In this document: positions 36,376 through 44,775 of the stretch, in pieces
Layout: each line of letters opens with the position of its first letter
How positions within the stretch are numbered: position 1 is the stretch's first letter
DNA from: Devosia ginsengisoli
GTDB lineage: Bacteria > Pseudomonadota > Alphaproteobacteria > Rhizobiales > Devosiaceae
NCBI RefSeq assembly: GCF_007859655.1
Contig: NZ_CP042304.1
Coordinates: 992,001 to 1,056,000 of the forward strand
Direction: 5' to 3'
DNA: 64,000 bases
Made by a program: the position numbers and the translations under genes
Notes under the pieces: model-generated
Databases searched by the model: none
Seen by the model: the letters and a program-made list of their open reading frames with translations, nothing else
Told to the model about the DNA's origin: nothing

Positions 36376-36777
36376 GTGGCCCAATCCGGTATCAAGCAGT
36401 TCCTGACTGAAATCTTCTCCTGGTGGAGCGGCCAGACCTGGGGCACGCGACTGTGGATCTGGCGCTTCGGCGACTATGTCGGCAGCGACGAATTCGGCAA
36501 CAAATACTACCAGGACCGCAAGGCCGACCGGCGCTACGTGACCTATGGCGGCGGCTATGCCGACGCATCGGCCATCCCGCCCGGCTGGCATGGCTGGATG
36601 CATCACCGCACCGATGTAGTGCCCACCGATGCAAAATACGCTGCCCGCGCCTGGGAAAAGCCGCATGAGCCCAACCTGACCGGCACGGCCGCTGCCTATC
36701 GCCCCGATGGGAGCCTGCTCAACAAGGGCGAGCGCCCGCGCGTCACCGGTGATTACAACGCCTGGTCGCCCGAATAA
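36376..36777 (+). CDS. NADH:ubiquinone oxidoreductase NDUFA12-like subunit
   Basis: A 133-residue homologue of mitochondrial complex I subunit NDUFA12 (B17.2), an accessory subunit found in alphaproteobacteria. The core is TRLWIWRFGDYVGSDEFGNK, YYQDRK, RRYVTYGG, PPGWHGWMHHRTD and W..PHEPNLTGT, all family signatures. The start is GTG 36376. The gene lies away from the nuo operon, as usual, and heads the cluster with DUF2155, aat and accBC. It is thought to help assemble or stabilise the Q-module arm of complex I on the cytoplasmic side. Confidence 0.93.
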   Translation: MAQSGIKQFLTEIFSWWSGQTWGTRLWIWRFGDYVGSDEFGNKYYQDRKADRRYVTYGGGYADASAIPPGWHGWMHHRTDVVPTDAKYAARAWEKPHEPNLTGTAAAYRPDGSLLNKGERPRVTGDYNAWSPE

Positions 36778-36790
36778 GGGCGCCGGCGCC

Positions 36791-37210
36791 TTGCGACCCG
36801 GCCGGCATATCCTGACCTTCGCCAAGGCGCTGGTTCCCCTGTTGGGGCTGGCGCTTGCTGCGCCTGCCGCGGCGCAGCCTATCGCCAATCCGGTGGCGAC
36901 CTTCGCCGGCCTCGACAAGATCACCGGCCGCATCACCCGCTTCGATGTCTATATCGACGAAACCGTGCTGTTCGGCGCGCTCGAGATCACCCCGCGCGCC
37001 TGCTACAACCGCCCTTCGACCGAGACGCAGCGGGTCTCGGCCTTCCTCGAAGTCGACCAGCGCAGCCTGACCGGCGTATCCAAGCGCATCTTCACCGGCT
37101 GGATGTTTGCCGATAGCCCTGCGCTCAATGCCGTAGACCACGCCATCTATGATGTGTGGCTGATCGCGTGCAAAACCAGCACCGATGTGCCGCCGCCCGA
37201 CGCACGATAA
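36791..37210 (+). CDS. DUF2155 family exported protein
   Basis: A 139-residue protein. From TTG 36791 (AAGGG upstream) it has a signal peptide ending APAAAQP. The DUF2155 core is ATFAGLDKITGRITRFDVYI, then FGALEITPRACYNRP and a C-terminal IFTGWMFADSPALNAVDH and YDVWLIACK. The family follows the NDUFA12-like gene in most Hyphomicrobiales and is periplasmic, of unknown function. No ATG in frame gives a better start; the neighbouring stop is 13 bases upstream, so cotranscription is likely. Confidence 0.85.
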   Translation: MRPGRHILTFAKALVPLLGLALAAPAAAQPIANPVATFAGLDKITGRITRFDVYIDETVLFGALEITPRACYNRPSTETQRVSAFLEVDQRSLTGVSKRIFTGWMFADSPALNAVDHAIYDVWLIACKTSTDVPPPDAR

Positions 37211-37285
37211 ATTCTGCACCACCTTGTCGGCCTGTCGCCGTCCCGCCCGTCCTTGACCTCGGGATAATGCCGAGGAGGGGGACCC

Positions 37286-38071
37286 ATGTTGCTCAAGGAC
37301 AGGACCGCTGTGGTCTATGGCGGCAGCGGCGCTGTGGGTGGCGCCGTGGCCAAGGCCTTTGCCCGCGAAGGCGCCCGCGTCTTCCTCGCCGCGCGCGGCA
37401 GGGACGGACTGGAGGCCGTGGCCGACGCTATCCGCCGCGCCGGCGGACGAGCCGATGTCGCGCCGGTCGACGCGACCGACAAGGCGGTGGTGACAGAACA
37501 TCTGGCGGCCATCGTCGCCGAGGCCGGACCGGTCAAGGTCATGTTCAACGGCGTGTCGTGGGACGATACCCAGGGGCAATTGCTGGCCGACATGGAGTTG
37601 GAGCGCATGCTGGCGCCGGTGCGCAGCGGGCTGACCACATGGTTTCATAGCGGCACGGCCCTCGCCCGGCATATGGGCGAAAATGGCGGCGGGGTGATCC
37701 TGGGCATCACCGCCAATGTGGCGCGCTGGCCGGAGCCCTATGTCGGCGGATTCGGCATCGCCTGCGCGGCCGTGGAAAATTATCTGCGCCAGCTGGGCAT
37801 GGAGAACGAGCCGCAAGGGGTGCGCGTCTGCTGGGTGCGGTCGCCCGGCTCGCCTGATGCGCCGGGCGTGCGCGAAGCCTGGCAATTGCGCGCCAATGAA
37901 TTGGGCGTCAGTTTCGACGAGATACACCGCGAATTTGCCAAGGACACCCCGCTGCGCCGGGTCACCGCTTTGGCCCAGGTGGCCGATGCGGCGGTGCTGC
38001 TGGCCAGCGACCTCGCCGCCGGCATGACGGCGACAATGGCCAATGCCACCGGCGGCGCCCAGGTCGATTAG
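37286..38071 (+). CDS. short-chain dehydrogenase-fold protein lacking the catalytic Tyr/Lys
   Basis: A 261-residue SDR. The cofactor loop is YGGSGAVGGAVAKAFA (residues 11-26), followed by FLAARGRD and the N-G motif FNGVSW at 87-92. At the YxxxK active site the sequence is F156-G-I-A-C160 (GGFGIACAA), so both the catalytic Tyr and Lys are replaced, and the usual Ser is not obvious (ITANVA, 141-146). The fold and spacing are otherwise normal, so NAD(P) may still bind. It is probably not an ordinary alcohol dehydrogenase; a pseudo-enzyme or altered chemistry is possible. A GyrI-like gene follows by 15 bases. Confidence 0.85.
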   Translation: MLLKDRTAVVYGGSGAVGGAVAKAFAREGARVFLAARGRDGLEAVADAIRRAGGRADVAPVDATDKAVVTEHLAAIVAEAGPVKVMFNGVSWDDTQGQLLADMELERMLAPVRSGLTTWFHSGTALARHMGENGGGVILGITANVARWPEPYVGGFGIACAAVENYLRQLGMENEPQGVRVCWVRSPGSPDAPGVREAWQLRANELGVSFDEIHREFAKDTPLRRVTALAQVADAAVLLASDLAAGMTATMANATGGAQVD

Positions 38072-38086
38072 TTCAAGAAGGAGACG

Positions 38087-38587
38087 ATGATGCTGACTCT
38101 GCCGGAAAATATCGAGCGCCAGCCGCAGGCTTACGCCTATGTCAATTTCACCGTGCGGATGAACCAGATGCAGCAGCCCGCTCAGGAGGGGTTTCCGCTG
38201 CTGTTCGGCTATCTGGCCGAACAGGGCATCGAGCCGGTCGGCGCGGCTTTCTACAATTATCGCCGCATCGACATGGCCGATACGCTGGATGTCGAGGCGG
38301 GTATTGCGGTGAGCCGGGCAGGGCCGGACAGCGACCGCGTCAAGTTCGGCACGCTGCCGGGTGGCCGTTTCGTCACCCTGAAATGGCACGGCCACCCCGA
38401 CAAGCTCAAACCAGTAACCGGTATGCTGATCGGCTGGCTAAGGCTGACCCAACAGCCGCTGGACATGGAAGAAAAGGCCAATGGCGATCATTTTGCCTGT
38501 CGCCTCGAAATCTACGAGACCGATCCGGCAGAGGAGCCCGATATGGACAAGTGGGTGACCGAACTGGCCTTCAAGCTCAAGGACTGA
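38087..38587 (+). CDS. GyrI-like effector-binding-domain protein
   Basis: A 166-residue protein of the SbmC/GyrI-like small-molecule-binding fold without a DNA-binding domain. Seen are YVNFTVRMNQMQQPAQEGF, FLLFGYL-type and AFYNYRRIDMADTLDVEAGI segments, and GRFVTLKWHGHPDKLK, the pattern of AraC effector-binding domains. RBS AAGGAG precedes ATG 38087 (a double ATG). Stand-alone GyrI-like proteins bind or hydrolyse hydrophobic compounds. It lies 15 bases after the SDR-like gene and overlaps the convergent aat gene by 11 bases. Confidence 0.82.
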   Translation: MMLTLPENIERQPQAYAYVNFTVRMNQMQQPAQEGFPLLFGYLAEQGIEPVGAAFYNYRRIDMADTLDVEAGIAVSRAGPDSDRVKFGTLPGGRFVTLKWHGHPDKLKPVTGMLIGWLRLTQQPLDMEEKANGDHFACRLEIYETDPAEEPDMDKWVTELAFKLKD

Positions 38588-39215
38588 GCTGGTCCCAGGC
38601 AGACCAGTCGCCGCGCACCAGGAGCGCTTCGGCCAGGCGCTCCTCATAATGCTCGCGCGGGATTTCCACCCCGCCGAGCGAGGCCAGATGCGGCGTCACG
38701 AATTGCGTATCGAGCAAGACGAAGCCGCCGGCCTTGAGCCGCTCCACCAGATGCGCCATGGCCATCTTGCTGGCATTGGTCTTGCGGTGGAACATGGATT
38801 CCCCGAAAAACGCCCCGCCAATGGCCAGCCCATAGAGCCCGCCGACCAGCGCGTCGCCGTCCCAGACTTCCACCGTATGCACCACGCCGCGCCGGAACAG
38901 CTCGCCATAGACCGAGCGGATGGTGCGGTTGATCCAGGTGGATTCGCGGTCCGACCCGACCGTGGCACAGCCCTCGATGACCGCTTCGAAATCCGTATCG
39001 ACCCGCACCGCAAAGCCCGACTTGCGGATCGCCTTGCGCAGGCTGGTGGAGAGATGAAAGCCATCGAGCGGAATGATGCCCCGCATTTCCGGGCTGACCC
39101 AGAACAGGTCCTCATCCCCGGCATCCTCGGCCATGGGGAAAATGCCGGCGCGATACGCCCGCATGATCAGTTCGGGCGTGATTTCGATGTCGAAGGGGTC
39201 CTGACGATGGGCCAT
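38577..39215 (-). CDS. aat: leucyl/phenylalanyl-tRNA-protein transferase
   Basis: A 212-residue enzyme that adds Leu or Phe from aminoacyl-tRNA to N-terminal Arg/Lys of proteins, marking them for ClpAP (bacterial N-degron pathway). Family signatures are ELIMRAYRAGIFPMAEDAG, FWVSPEMRGIIPLDGFH, STWINRTIRSVYGELF, VVHTVEVWDGDALVGGLYG and FFGESMFHRKTNASKMA. The size is normal. It usually sits next to accC in this order, as here, with only a palindromic repeat between. It overlaps the convergent GyrI-like gene by 11 bases. Confidence 0.95.
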   Translation of the reverse strand: MAHRQDPFDIEITPELIMRAYRAGIFPMAEDAGDEDLFWVSPEMRGIIPLDGFHLSTSLRKAIRKSGFAVRVDTDFEAVIEGCATVGSDRESTWINRTIRSVYGELFRRGVVHTVEVWDGDALVGGLYGLAIGGAFFGESMFHRKTNASKMAMAHLVERLKAGGFVLLDTQFVTPHLASLGGVEIPREHYEERLAEALLVRGDWSAWDQLSP

Positions 39216-39220
39216 CAGCA

Positions 39221-39304
39221 GACCTCATCCTGAGCGCGTCGAAGGACGAGGTGGTGGCACGATACCGCCACGCCCTCGTGGTTCGACAGGCTCACCATGA
39301 GGTC
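39221..39304. repeat. intergenic palindromic repeat, family A (copy 1)
   Basis: An imperfect palindrome from GACCTCATCCTGAGC to CTCACCATGAGGTC, with internal GTCGAAGGACGAGG and CCTCGTGGTTCGAC arms. It lies between aat and accC. A second copy in opposite orientation is at 60088-60164. A further half-arm (CAGTCATGGTGAGC) follows at about 39315. Confidence 0.85.
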
Positions 39305-39333
39305 TACTGACACAGTCATGGTGAGCCCGATAT

Positions 39334-40680
39334 TCACACCTTGTTCGCGGCCAGGTATTTTTCCAGCCAGTGGATGTCGTAATTGCCGGCCAGGATATCC
39401 GGCTCCTTGATCAGGCGCTGGAACAGCGGCAGCGTGGTCTTGATGCCGTCAACCACGAATTCGTCGATGGCGCGGCTGAGCCGCTTGAGGCATTCCTCGC
39501 GCGTGCGGCCATAGACGATCAGCTTGCCGATCAGCGAGTCGTAATAGGGCGGGATCTTGTAGCCCTGATAGACCGCCGAATCGACGCGCACGCCGACGCC
39601 GCCGGCCGGGTGATAGAAGGTGATCGTGCCGGGCGAGGGCGCGAAGCTCTGCGGGTCCTCGGCATTGATACGCACTTCGATGGCATGGCCATAGAACTGC
39701 ACGTCCTTCTGCACCATGGACAGCTTTTCGCCCGAGGCGACGCGGATCTGCTCATAGACGATGTCGATGCCGGTAATGCGTTCGGTCACCGGATGCTCCA
39801 CCTGCAGGCGGGTATTCATCTCGATGAAGTAGAATTCGCCATTCTCGTACAGGAACTCGATCGTGCCGGCGCCCGAATATTTGAGCTTGCGCATGGCGGC
39901 GGCGCAAATCTCGCCGATCTTGTCGCGTTCTTCGGGCAGGATGGTCGGCCCACCGGCCTCTTCCCACACCTTCTGGTGGCGGCGCTGCAAGGAACAGTCC
40001 CGCACGCCCAGATGGACGGCATTGCCCTTGCCGTCGCCCAGCACCTGCACCTCGATATGGCGCGGCTTGCCGAGGTATTTTTCCATGTAGACGGAGTCAT
40101 TGCCGAAAGCAGCCTTGGCCTCGGACCGCGCCGTCGACCAGGCAACCAGCACGTCCGCCTCGGTCTGCGCCACCTTCATGCCGCGACCACCGCCACCGGC
40201 GGTTGCCTTGATCAGCACGGGATAGCCGATTTCCGCAGCGGTGTTCTTGGCGTCGGCCTCGGTTTCCACCGCGCCTGCAGAACCCGGTACGACGGGAATG
40301 CCCAGCTCGACGGCCGTCTTCTTGGCGGTGATCTTGTCGCCCATGATCTCGATATGGTGCGACGAGGGCCCGATAAAGGTCACCTTGTGCTCGGTCAGGA
40401 TCTTGGCGAAGCGGGCATTCTCGGAGAGGAAGCCATAGCCCGGATGCACGGCATCGGCGCCGGTGATTTCGCAGGCGGCCATGATCGAGGGAATGTTGAG
40501 ATAGCTGTCCTTGGCCGCGGGCGGGCCGATGCAGACGCTTTCGTCGGCCAGGCGCACATGCATGGCATTGGCGTCGGCGGTGGAATGCACCGCCACGGTC
40601 TGGATGCCGAGTTCCTTGCAGGCGCGCAGGATGCGCAGGGCAATTTCGCCTCTGTTGGCGATGAGGACCTTCTGGAACAT
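39334..40680 (-). CDS. accC: acetyl-CoA carboxylase biotin carboxylase subunit
   Basis: A 448-residue ATP-grasp enzyme that carboxylates biotin on AccB, the first step of fatty-acid synthesis. ATG 40680 (RBS AAGGGGG) starts FQKVLIANRGEIALRILRAC. The ATP-binding glycine loop is TAGGGGRGMKVA, and the catalytic region contains FIEMNTRLQVEHPVTE. Length is standard. It lies 10 bases after accB; the two form one operon. The carboxyltransferase genes accA/accD are elsewhere. Confidence 0.97.
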   Translation of the reverse strand: MFQKVLIANRGEIALRILRACKELGIQTVAVHSTADANAMHVRLADESVCIGPPAAKDSYLNIPSIMAACEITGADAVHPGYGFLSENARFAKILTEHKVTFIGPSSHHIEIMGDKITAKKTAVELGIPVVPGSAGAVETEADAKNTAAEIGYPVLIKATAGGGGRGMKVAQTEADVLVAWSTARSEAKAAFGNDSVYMEKYLGKPRHIEVQVLGDGKGNAVHLGVRDCSLQRRHQKVWEEAGGPTILPEERDKIGEICAAAMRKLKYSGAGTIEFLYENGEFYFIEMNTRLQVEHPVTERITGIDIVYEQIRVASGEKLSMVQKDVQFYGHAIEVRINAEDPQSFAPSPGTITFYHPAGGVGVRVDSAVYQGYKIPPYYDSLIGKLIVYGRTREECLKRLSRAIDEFVVDGIKTTLPLFQRLIKEPDILAGNYDIHWLEKYLAANKV

Positions 40681-40690
40681 GGGGTCCCCC

Positions 40691-41182
40691 TTACTCGATG
40701 ACGACGAGCGGCTCGCCGTATTCCACCGGCTGGGCATCCTGGACGAGGATGCGCGTGACGGTGCCGGAGCGGTGCGCCGGGATCTGGTTCATCGTCTTCA
40801 TCGCTTCGATGATGAGGAGCGTCTGCCCCTCGGTCACCTTGGCGCCGACTTCGACGAAGGAGGGCTTGCCCGGCTCGGGCGAGCGATAGGCGGTGCCGAC
40901 CATGGGGGAGGTCAGGGTGCCGGGATTGGCAGCAAGGTCTTCGGCCGCAGCGGGAGCGGCAGCCGGCACGGAGCCGGCAGGCGCGAGCGGAGCGGGCGCT
41001 GCGGCCTGCGGCGCCAGATATTGCGGCGGCGCGGCATAGGTCACGCCTTCATTGGCGTAGGAGCGGGTGACGCGGACCCGGAAGTCCTCCTGCTCGATCT
41101 CGATTTCGGCGAGATTTTCCTTGTTGAGCAGCTCGGCAATAGCCCTGATCAGGTCCTGATCCACTTGCGATGACTTGGTCAT
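40691..41182 (-). CDS. accB: acetyl-CoA carboxylase biotin carboxyl carrier protein
   Basis: A 163-residue BCCP. The C-terminal biotinyl domain has the modification motif EAMKTM with biotinylated K129. The thumb and hinge read [20 protein letters not shown]. An Ala/Pro-rich linker (about residues 50-85) joins it to an N-terminal helical part ([31 protein letters not shown]). It carries CO2 from AccC to AccAD. It lies between aroQ and accC in the order aroQ-accB-accC, all leftward. Confidence 0.96.
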   Translation of the reverse strand: MTKSSQVDQDLIRAIAELLNKENLAEIEIEQEDFRVRVTRSYANEGVTYAAPPQYLAPQAAAPAPLAPAGSVPAAAPAAAEDLAANPGTLTSPMVGTAYRSPEPGKPSFVEVGAKVTEGQTLLIIEAMKTMNQIPAHRSGTVTRILVQDAQPVEYGEPLVVIE

Positions 41183-41216
41183 TCTTGTCGGTCTCCCGCG
41201 CTGGGCGCGTTGATCG

Positions 41217-41654
41217 TTATTTGAGTTTCTCGGCGAGCGCTAGCAGCGCCAGTCTATACCCGGTGACGCCAAAGCCGCAAATGACGCCAAAGGCCACGGC
41301 TGACACGAAAGAGTGGTGCCGCACCGCTTCCCGCTGGTGGATATTGGAGATGTGAACCTCCGCAACCGGCAGCCCCACGCCCTTGAGCGCGTCATGGATG
41401 GCCAGCGACGTATGCGACAGCGCGCCCGGATTGATCAGGATGGCATCGGCAGTGCCGCGCGCCTCATGGATCCAGTCGATCAGCACGCCTTCATGATTGG
41501 ACTGGCGGAAATCCACGCTGAGACCGACTGAATCGCCGGTTGTCGTGCAGAGGGTCTCGATATCCTGCAACGTCGCGGAGCCATAGATATCGGGCTCGCG
41601 GGTGCCGAGCAGATTGAGGTTCGGGCCGTTGAGGACGAGAACGCGTTTAGCCAT
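41217..41654 (-). CDS. aroQ: type II 3-dehydroquinate dehydratase
   Basis: A 145-residue enzyme of the shikimate pathway (3-dehydroquinate to 3-dehydroshikimate). Seen are [17 protein letters not shown] with the catalytic Tyr24 and Arg19, the pocket [16 protein letters not shown], and catalytic His101 in [16 protein letters not shown]. Length is standard for type II, which forms dodecamers. ATG 41654 is chosen from [12 protein letters not shown]. Cotranscription with accB (34 bases apart) is conserved in alphaproteobacteria. Confidence 0.96.
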   Translation of the reverse strand: MAKRVLVLNGPNLNLLGTREPDIYGSATLQDIETLCTTTGDSVGLSVDFRQSNHEGVLIDWIHEARGTADAILINPGALSHTSLAIHDALKGVGLPVAEVHISNIHQREAVRHHSFVSAVAFGVICGFGVTGYRLALLALAEKLK

Positions 41655-41740
41655 GATTTTTGCCTTTTGCACCGGCCCCTCCGGCCCGCGCAAGCCCGGT
41701 TATACGAAATGCACCGAAAAGGCAAAGAAGCCTCTTCTCT

Positions 41741-41893
41741 TCCCTTCTCCCCTTGCGGGAGAAGGTGCCCGAAGGGCGGATGAGGGGTATCGATCTATCC
41801 ATCAGCATTGAAGCATGGGCGAGCGCAGGACCCCTCACCCGGTTTTCCGCTGAACGCGGAAAACCATCCTCTCCCGCAAGGGGAGAGGGGAAG
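41741..41893. repeat. intergenic palindromic repeat, family B
   Basis: A ~150-base element between aroQ and the DsbA-like gene. Its ends CCTTCTCCCCTTGCGGGAGAAGG and CCTCTCCCGCAAGGGGAGAGG are each palindromic and are complementary to each other. The middle holds GGGCGGATGAGGGGT and its partner ACCCCTCACCCGG. It resembles the Hyphomicrobiales intergenic elements seen in many genomes. Confidence 0.8.
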
Positions 41894-41902
41894 GCTCCGA
41901 AC

Positions 41903-42773
41903 TCACCCCTCGCACTGCGTCTCGCCACAGGCGCGCATATTGGCGATACGGCTGCGCAACTCGTCCAGCCCGATGGCGCCGGGGATGATTTCGTTGCCGA
42001 TGATATAGGTCGGCGTGCCCGTGATGTTGAGCGCCCGCGCGATCTCGTAGGAGGTCTGGATGGTCGTGGCCACGGCCTCGGTGCCCATATCGAGCTCCAA
42101 CGCCACGGGCGACAGCCCCAGATCGGCTGCGGCGGCCAGCGCCACCTTTTTGTCCACCTGGCTGCGGCTGGTGAACAGGGGTTTCGTGGAAGGTCCAGTA
42201 ATCGACATCGGCATTGCCGACGAGCACGGCCACGCGGGCTGCGTCGATCGACTCGTTGGACAGGATCGGGAATTCCTTGAGCACGATGCGCAGGTTGGGG
42301 TCTTCGGCCAGCAGCGCGGCCATGTCGGGCAGGGCGGCGCGGCAATAGCCGCAATTATAGTCGAAGAATTCGACCAGCGTGACGTCGCCCTCGGGATTGC
42401 CGACCACGACCTGCCCCGGATCGTTGAAAATGGCGTCTCGCATCGAGGCGATGGCCGTGGTGGCCTGCTCGCGTTCCTCGGCCTGCAATGTGGTATCGAG
42501 CGCCACCGACATGCGCTGCAGGATCTTGGGGTCGCCCATCAGGAAGGATTCGATCATCGGATTGAGGGTTTCCGGATCGATGCCGGCAACATCCTGCGGC
42601 GCCAGCGATGCCTCGGCGATGCGCTTGGCGTCATAGCTCGAAATCGCCTCATCGATCAGCGCCTGCACGACCATGGTATCGGTCTGTGGCGCCGGCCGGT
42701 TGACCACGGCATAGCCGAGGGCCCCGGCGAGAATGCCGACAAGGGCGACAAGGGCAAGAGTGACGCGCGACAT
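41903..42773 (-). pseudogene. DsbA-family thiol-disulfide protein with a 1-base frameshift
   Basis: From ATG 42773 an N-terminal membrane anchor or signal (LALVALVGILAGALGYAVV) leads to an ScsC-like N-terminal region and a thioredoxin fold with active site NCGYC (FFDYNCGYCRAALPD). After YWTFHE the frame shifts at a 4-G run (42178-42181, plus strand). Deleting one base restores TLFTSRSQVDKKVALAAAAD, the cis-Pro loop NITGTPTYIIGNE and a stop at 41903, about 289 residues. This is the normal length for the Com1/DsbA-like proteins near aroQ in alphaproteobacteria. They oxidise or isomerise periplasmic disulfides. Probably intact in life. Confidence 0.85.
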
Positions 42774-42926
42774 TGGACTGGTGGCTCCCCGCTGAATGCT
42801 CGCCCGCCTTCTAGCAGACACGGCGCCACATTGGCACCCGGGAGTGAACACGTCCCTTCCGGCGGTATCAATTGTTGTTGAGGGACGCGGCGGAAGCGGC
42901 TAGGCGGGAAGCAGCAAGGAGTTCCC

Positions 42927-44072
42927 ATGACCGACCAGCCCGCCGATGGCCTGATGCCATTCCATGCCATGGAAATCCTCAAGCGCGCCAAGGCCATCGA
43001 GGCTACCGGCCGGACGGTCTGCCACCTCGAGGTCGGCGAACCCGGTTCGCCCCCGGCGCCGCGGGTGATCGAGGCGGTGCGCCAGGCCCTGCCGCAGGCG
43101 CAGGGCTATACCAATGCCAAGGGCATGGCCGAGCTGCGTGACGGGCTCACCGCCTATTATGCCAGCCAGCACAATGTTGCCGTGGACCCCGATTCGATCC
43201 TCTGCACCATGGGCTCGTCGGCCGGCTTCATCATCGCCTTCCACACCGCCTTCCGGCCCGGCGCGAAAATCGCCATCACGCGGCCCGGCTACCCGGCCTA
43301 TGTGAACACGCTGCTCGGACTGGGCTTCGGCATGGTGGAAATTCCGGTCGAGGCGGCCAATGGCTGGCATCTGACCGGCGCCGATATCGCCGCCGCCCAT
43401 GCCGCCGAGCCCTTCGATGGCCTGCTCTTCGCCAGCCCCGCCAACCCGACCGGCGCCAGCGTGGATCGCGCCGGGCTGACCAATATTGTCGCCACCTGCC
43501 AACGCCTGGGCGTACGGCTGATCTCCGACGAAATCTATCACGGCCTCGACTATCGCGGCCCCTCGGTCAGCGCGCTGGAACTGACGCGTGACGCCATCGT
43601 CATCAACAGCTTCTCGAAATATTACTGCATGACCGGCTGGCGTATCGGCTGGATGGTGCTGCCCGACGATCTGGTGCGGCGCGCCGAAATCCTGCAGCAG
43701 AACCTTTTCATCTCCGCCCCGACCCTGAGCCAGGTCGCGGCGACGGTCGCTCTGGGCGAGCGCGACTATGCCGAGGAGCAGAAGGCCCTCTATGCCATCA
43801 ATCGCGGCCTGCTCAATGATGGCCTGCGCGGGCTGGGCTTCGATATCGGCAATCCGTCCGATGGCGCCTTCTACGCCTATGCCGGCATTTCCCGCTTCTC
43901 TAACGATTCCATGCGCTTCTGCGAAACGCTTCTGGAAGAGGCCGGCGTCGCCGCCACGCCGGGCACCGATTTCGACCGCACCAATGGTGGCCTCTATGTG
44001 CGCTTCTCCTATGCCGGCCGGCGCGACACAATCGAACGGGCACTGGAGCGGATGGCCGGATTTCTCCGCTAA
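42927..44072 (+). CDS. PLP-dependent class I/II aminotransferase
   Basis: A 381-residue fold-type I aminotransferase. Seen are EVGEPGSPPAPRVIEA, the cofactor residues N173 (SPANPTGA), D201 and Y204 (ISDEIYHG), and the Schiff-base K231 in SFSKYYCMTGWRIGW. RBS AAGGAG lies before ATG 42927. It belongs to the aspartate-aminotransferase-like group; the amino donor and keto acid cannot be told from sequence. It is divergent from the DsbA-like gene and followed by an unknown receiver-like gene, 81 bases on. Confidence 0.9.
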   Translation: MTDQPADGLMPFHAMEILKRAKAIEATGRTVCHLEVGEPGSPPAPRVIEAVRQALPQAQGYTNAKGMAELRDGLTAYYASQHNVAVDPDSILCTMGSSAGFIIAFHTAFRPGAKIAITRPGYPAYVNTLLGLGFGMVEIPVEAANGWHLTGADIAAAHAAEPFDGLLFASPANPTGASVDRAGLTNIVATCQRLGVRLISDEIYHGLDYRGPSVSALELTRDAIVINSFSKYYCMTGWRIGWMVLPDDLVRRAEILQQNLFISAPTLSQVAATVALGERDYAEEQKALYAINRGLLNDGLRGLGFDIGNPSDGAFYAYAGISRFSNDSMRFCETLLEEAGVAATPGTDFDRTNGGLYVRFSYAGRRDTIERALERMAGFLR

Positions 44073-44153
44073 ATCGGCCGGCCGGCGACAGGCATTCTTA
44101 ACGCCGCGATGCTAGGTTGAGGTTTGAGCTGGTAGGATTGGGAGGTCCACGCC

Positions 44154-44720
44154 ATGCCCGCACCCGACCCGAGTATCCTGGCCCACTGCGTCGCCATCGT
44201 CATGGCAAAGGACGAACGCGACGGCGTGGCGCTCATGCGCCTGGCCGAAAAGCTGCGTTTCGCGGCCATCGTCGCCGACTCCCCCGCACTGGGCCACGAC
44301 CGGTTCGACCATCGGCTGGTCTTCTACCTCGTTCATTTCGACTTCGATCCGGAAGCCCGGGAGCAATTGCTCTATGAGCGGCGCCATGCCGGTTCGGTCA
44401 GCGTCAGCTTTGCGCCCGTCATCCTGTTCCTGCGCGACGCCACGCCCGAGGATATCCAGTTCAATATCGAGCTGGGTTTCGATGACGTCATCAGCGTGCC
44501 CGAGGATGGCCATGTCATTGCCACGCGGCTCGCCGCCCAGATCGGGCAGGAACATCTCTATATCGAGACCCGCAACTATCTGGGCCCGGATCGCTACCGC
44601 ATGGACAAGCCCGGCCACCATCGCAAGCCGGTGGAGGAACATGCAGAATTGACGATCCTGCGGACACCCGAGGCCGGTGTGCATATCGTCCGCCGCCGGG
44701 TGGTCGCCAAGCGTCGCTGA
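44154..44720 (+). CDS. degenerate receiver-like (pseudo-response-regulator) protein, unknown
   Basis: A 188-residue soluble protein. Hydrophobic strands alternate with helices (CVAIVMAKDERDGVALMR, VSFAPVILFLRDATPED, IELGFDDVISVPEDGHVIA). The last two stretches mimic the end of a REC domain, where receivers have a Thr/Ser-Ala turn and then GADDYLxKP. The phospho-acceptor Asp is not obvious and the Lys is replaced, so phosphorylation is unlikely. The C-terminal ~60 residues are basic (PGHHRKPVEEH, VHIVRRRVVAKRR). RBS GGGAGG before ATG 44154. I do not recognise a named family. Confidence 0.65.
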   Translation: MPAPDPSILAHCVAIVMAKDERDGVALMRLAEKLRFAAIVADSPALGHDRFDHRLVFYLVHFDFDPEAREQLLYERRHAGSVSVSFAPVILFLRDATPEDIQFNIELGFDDVISVPEDGHVIATRLAAQIGQEHLYIETRNYLGPDRYRMDKPGHHRKPVEEHAELTILRTPEAGVHIVRRRVVAKRR

Positions 44721-44726
44721 AACGAA

Positions 44727-44752
44727 AAAGGCGGCCCATAGAGGCCGCCTTT
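44727..44752 (+). terminator. bidirectional intrinsic terminator
   Basis: AAAGGCGGCC and GGCCGCCTTT form a perfect 10-bp stem with loop CATAGA. An A-run precedes it and TTTCCCTT follows, so it can act for both the receiver-like gene and the convergent rne. Confidence 0.85.
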
Positions 44753-44775
44753 CCCTTCAACTGTTCAGCATAGGC

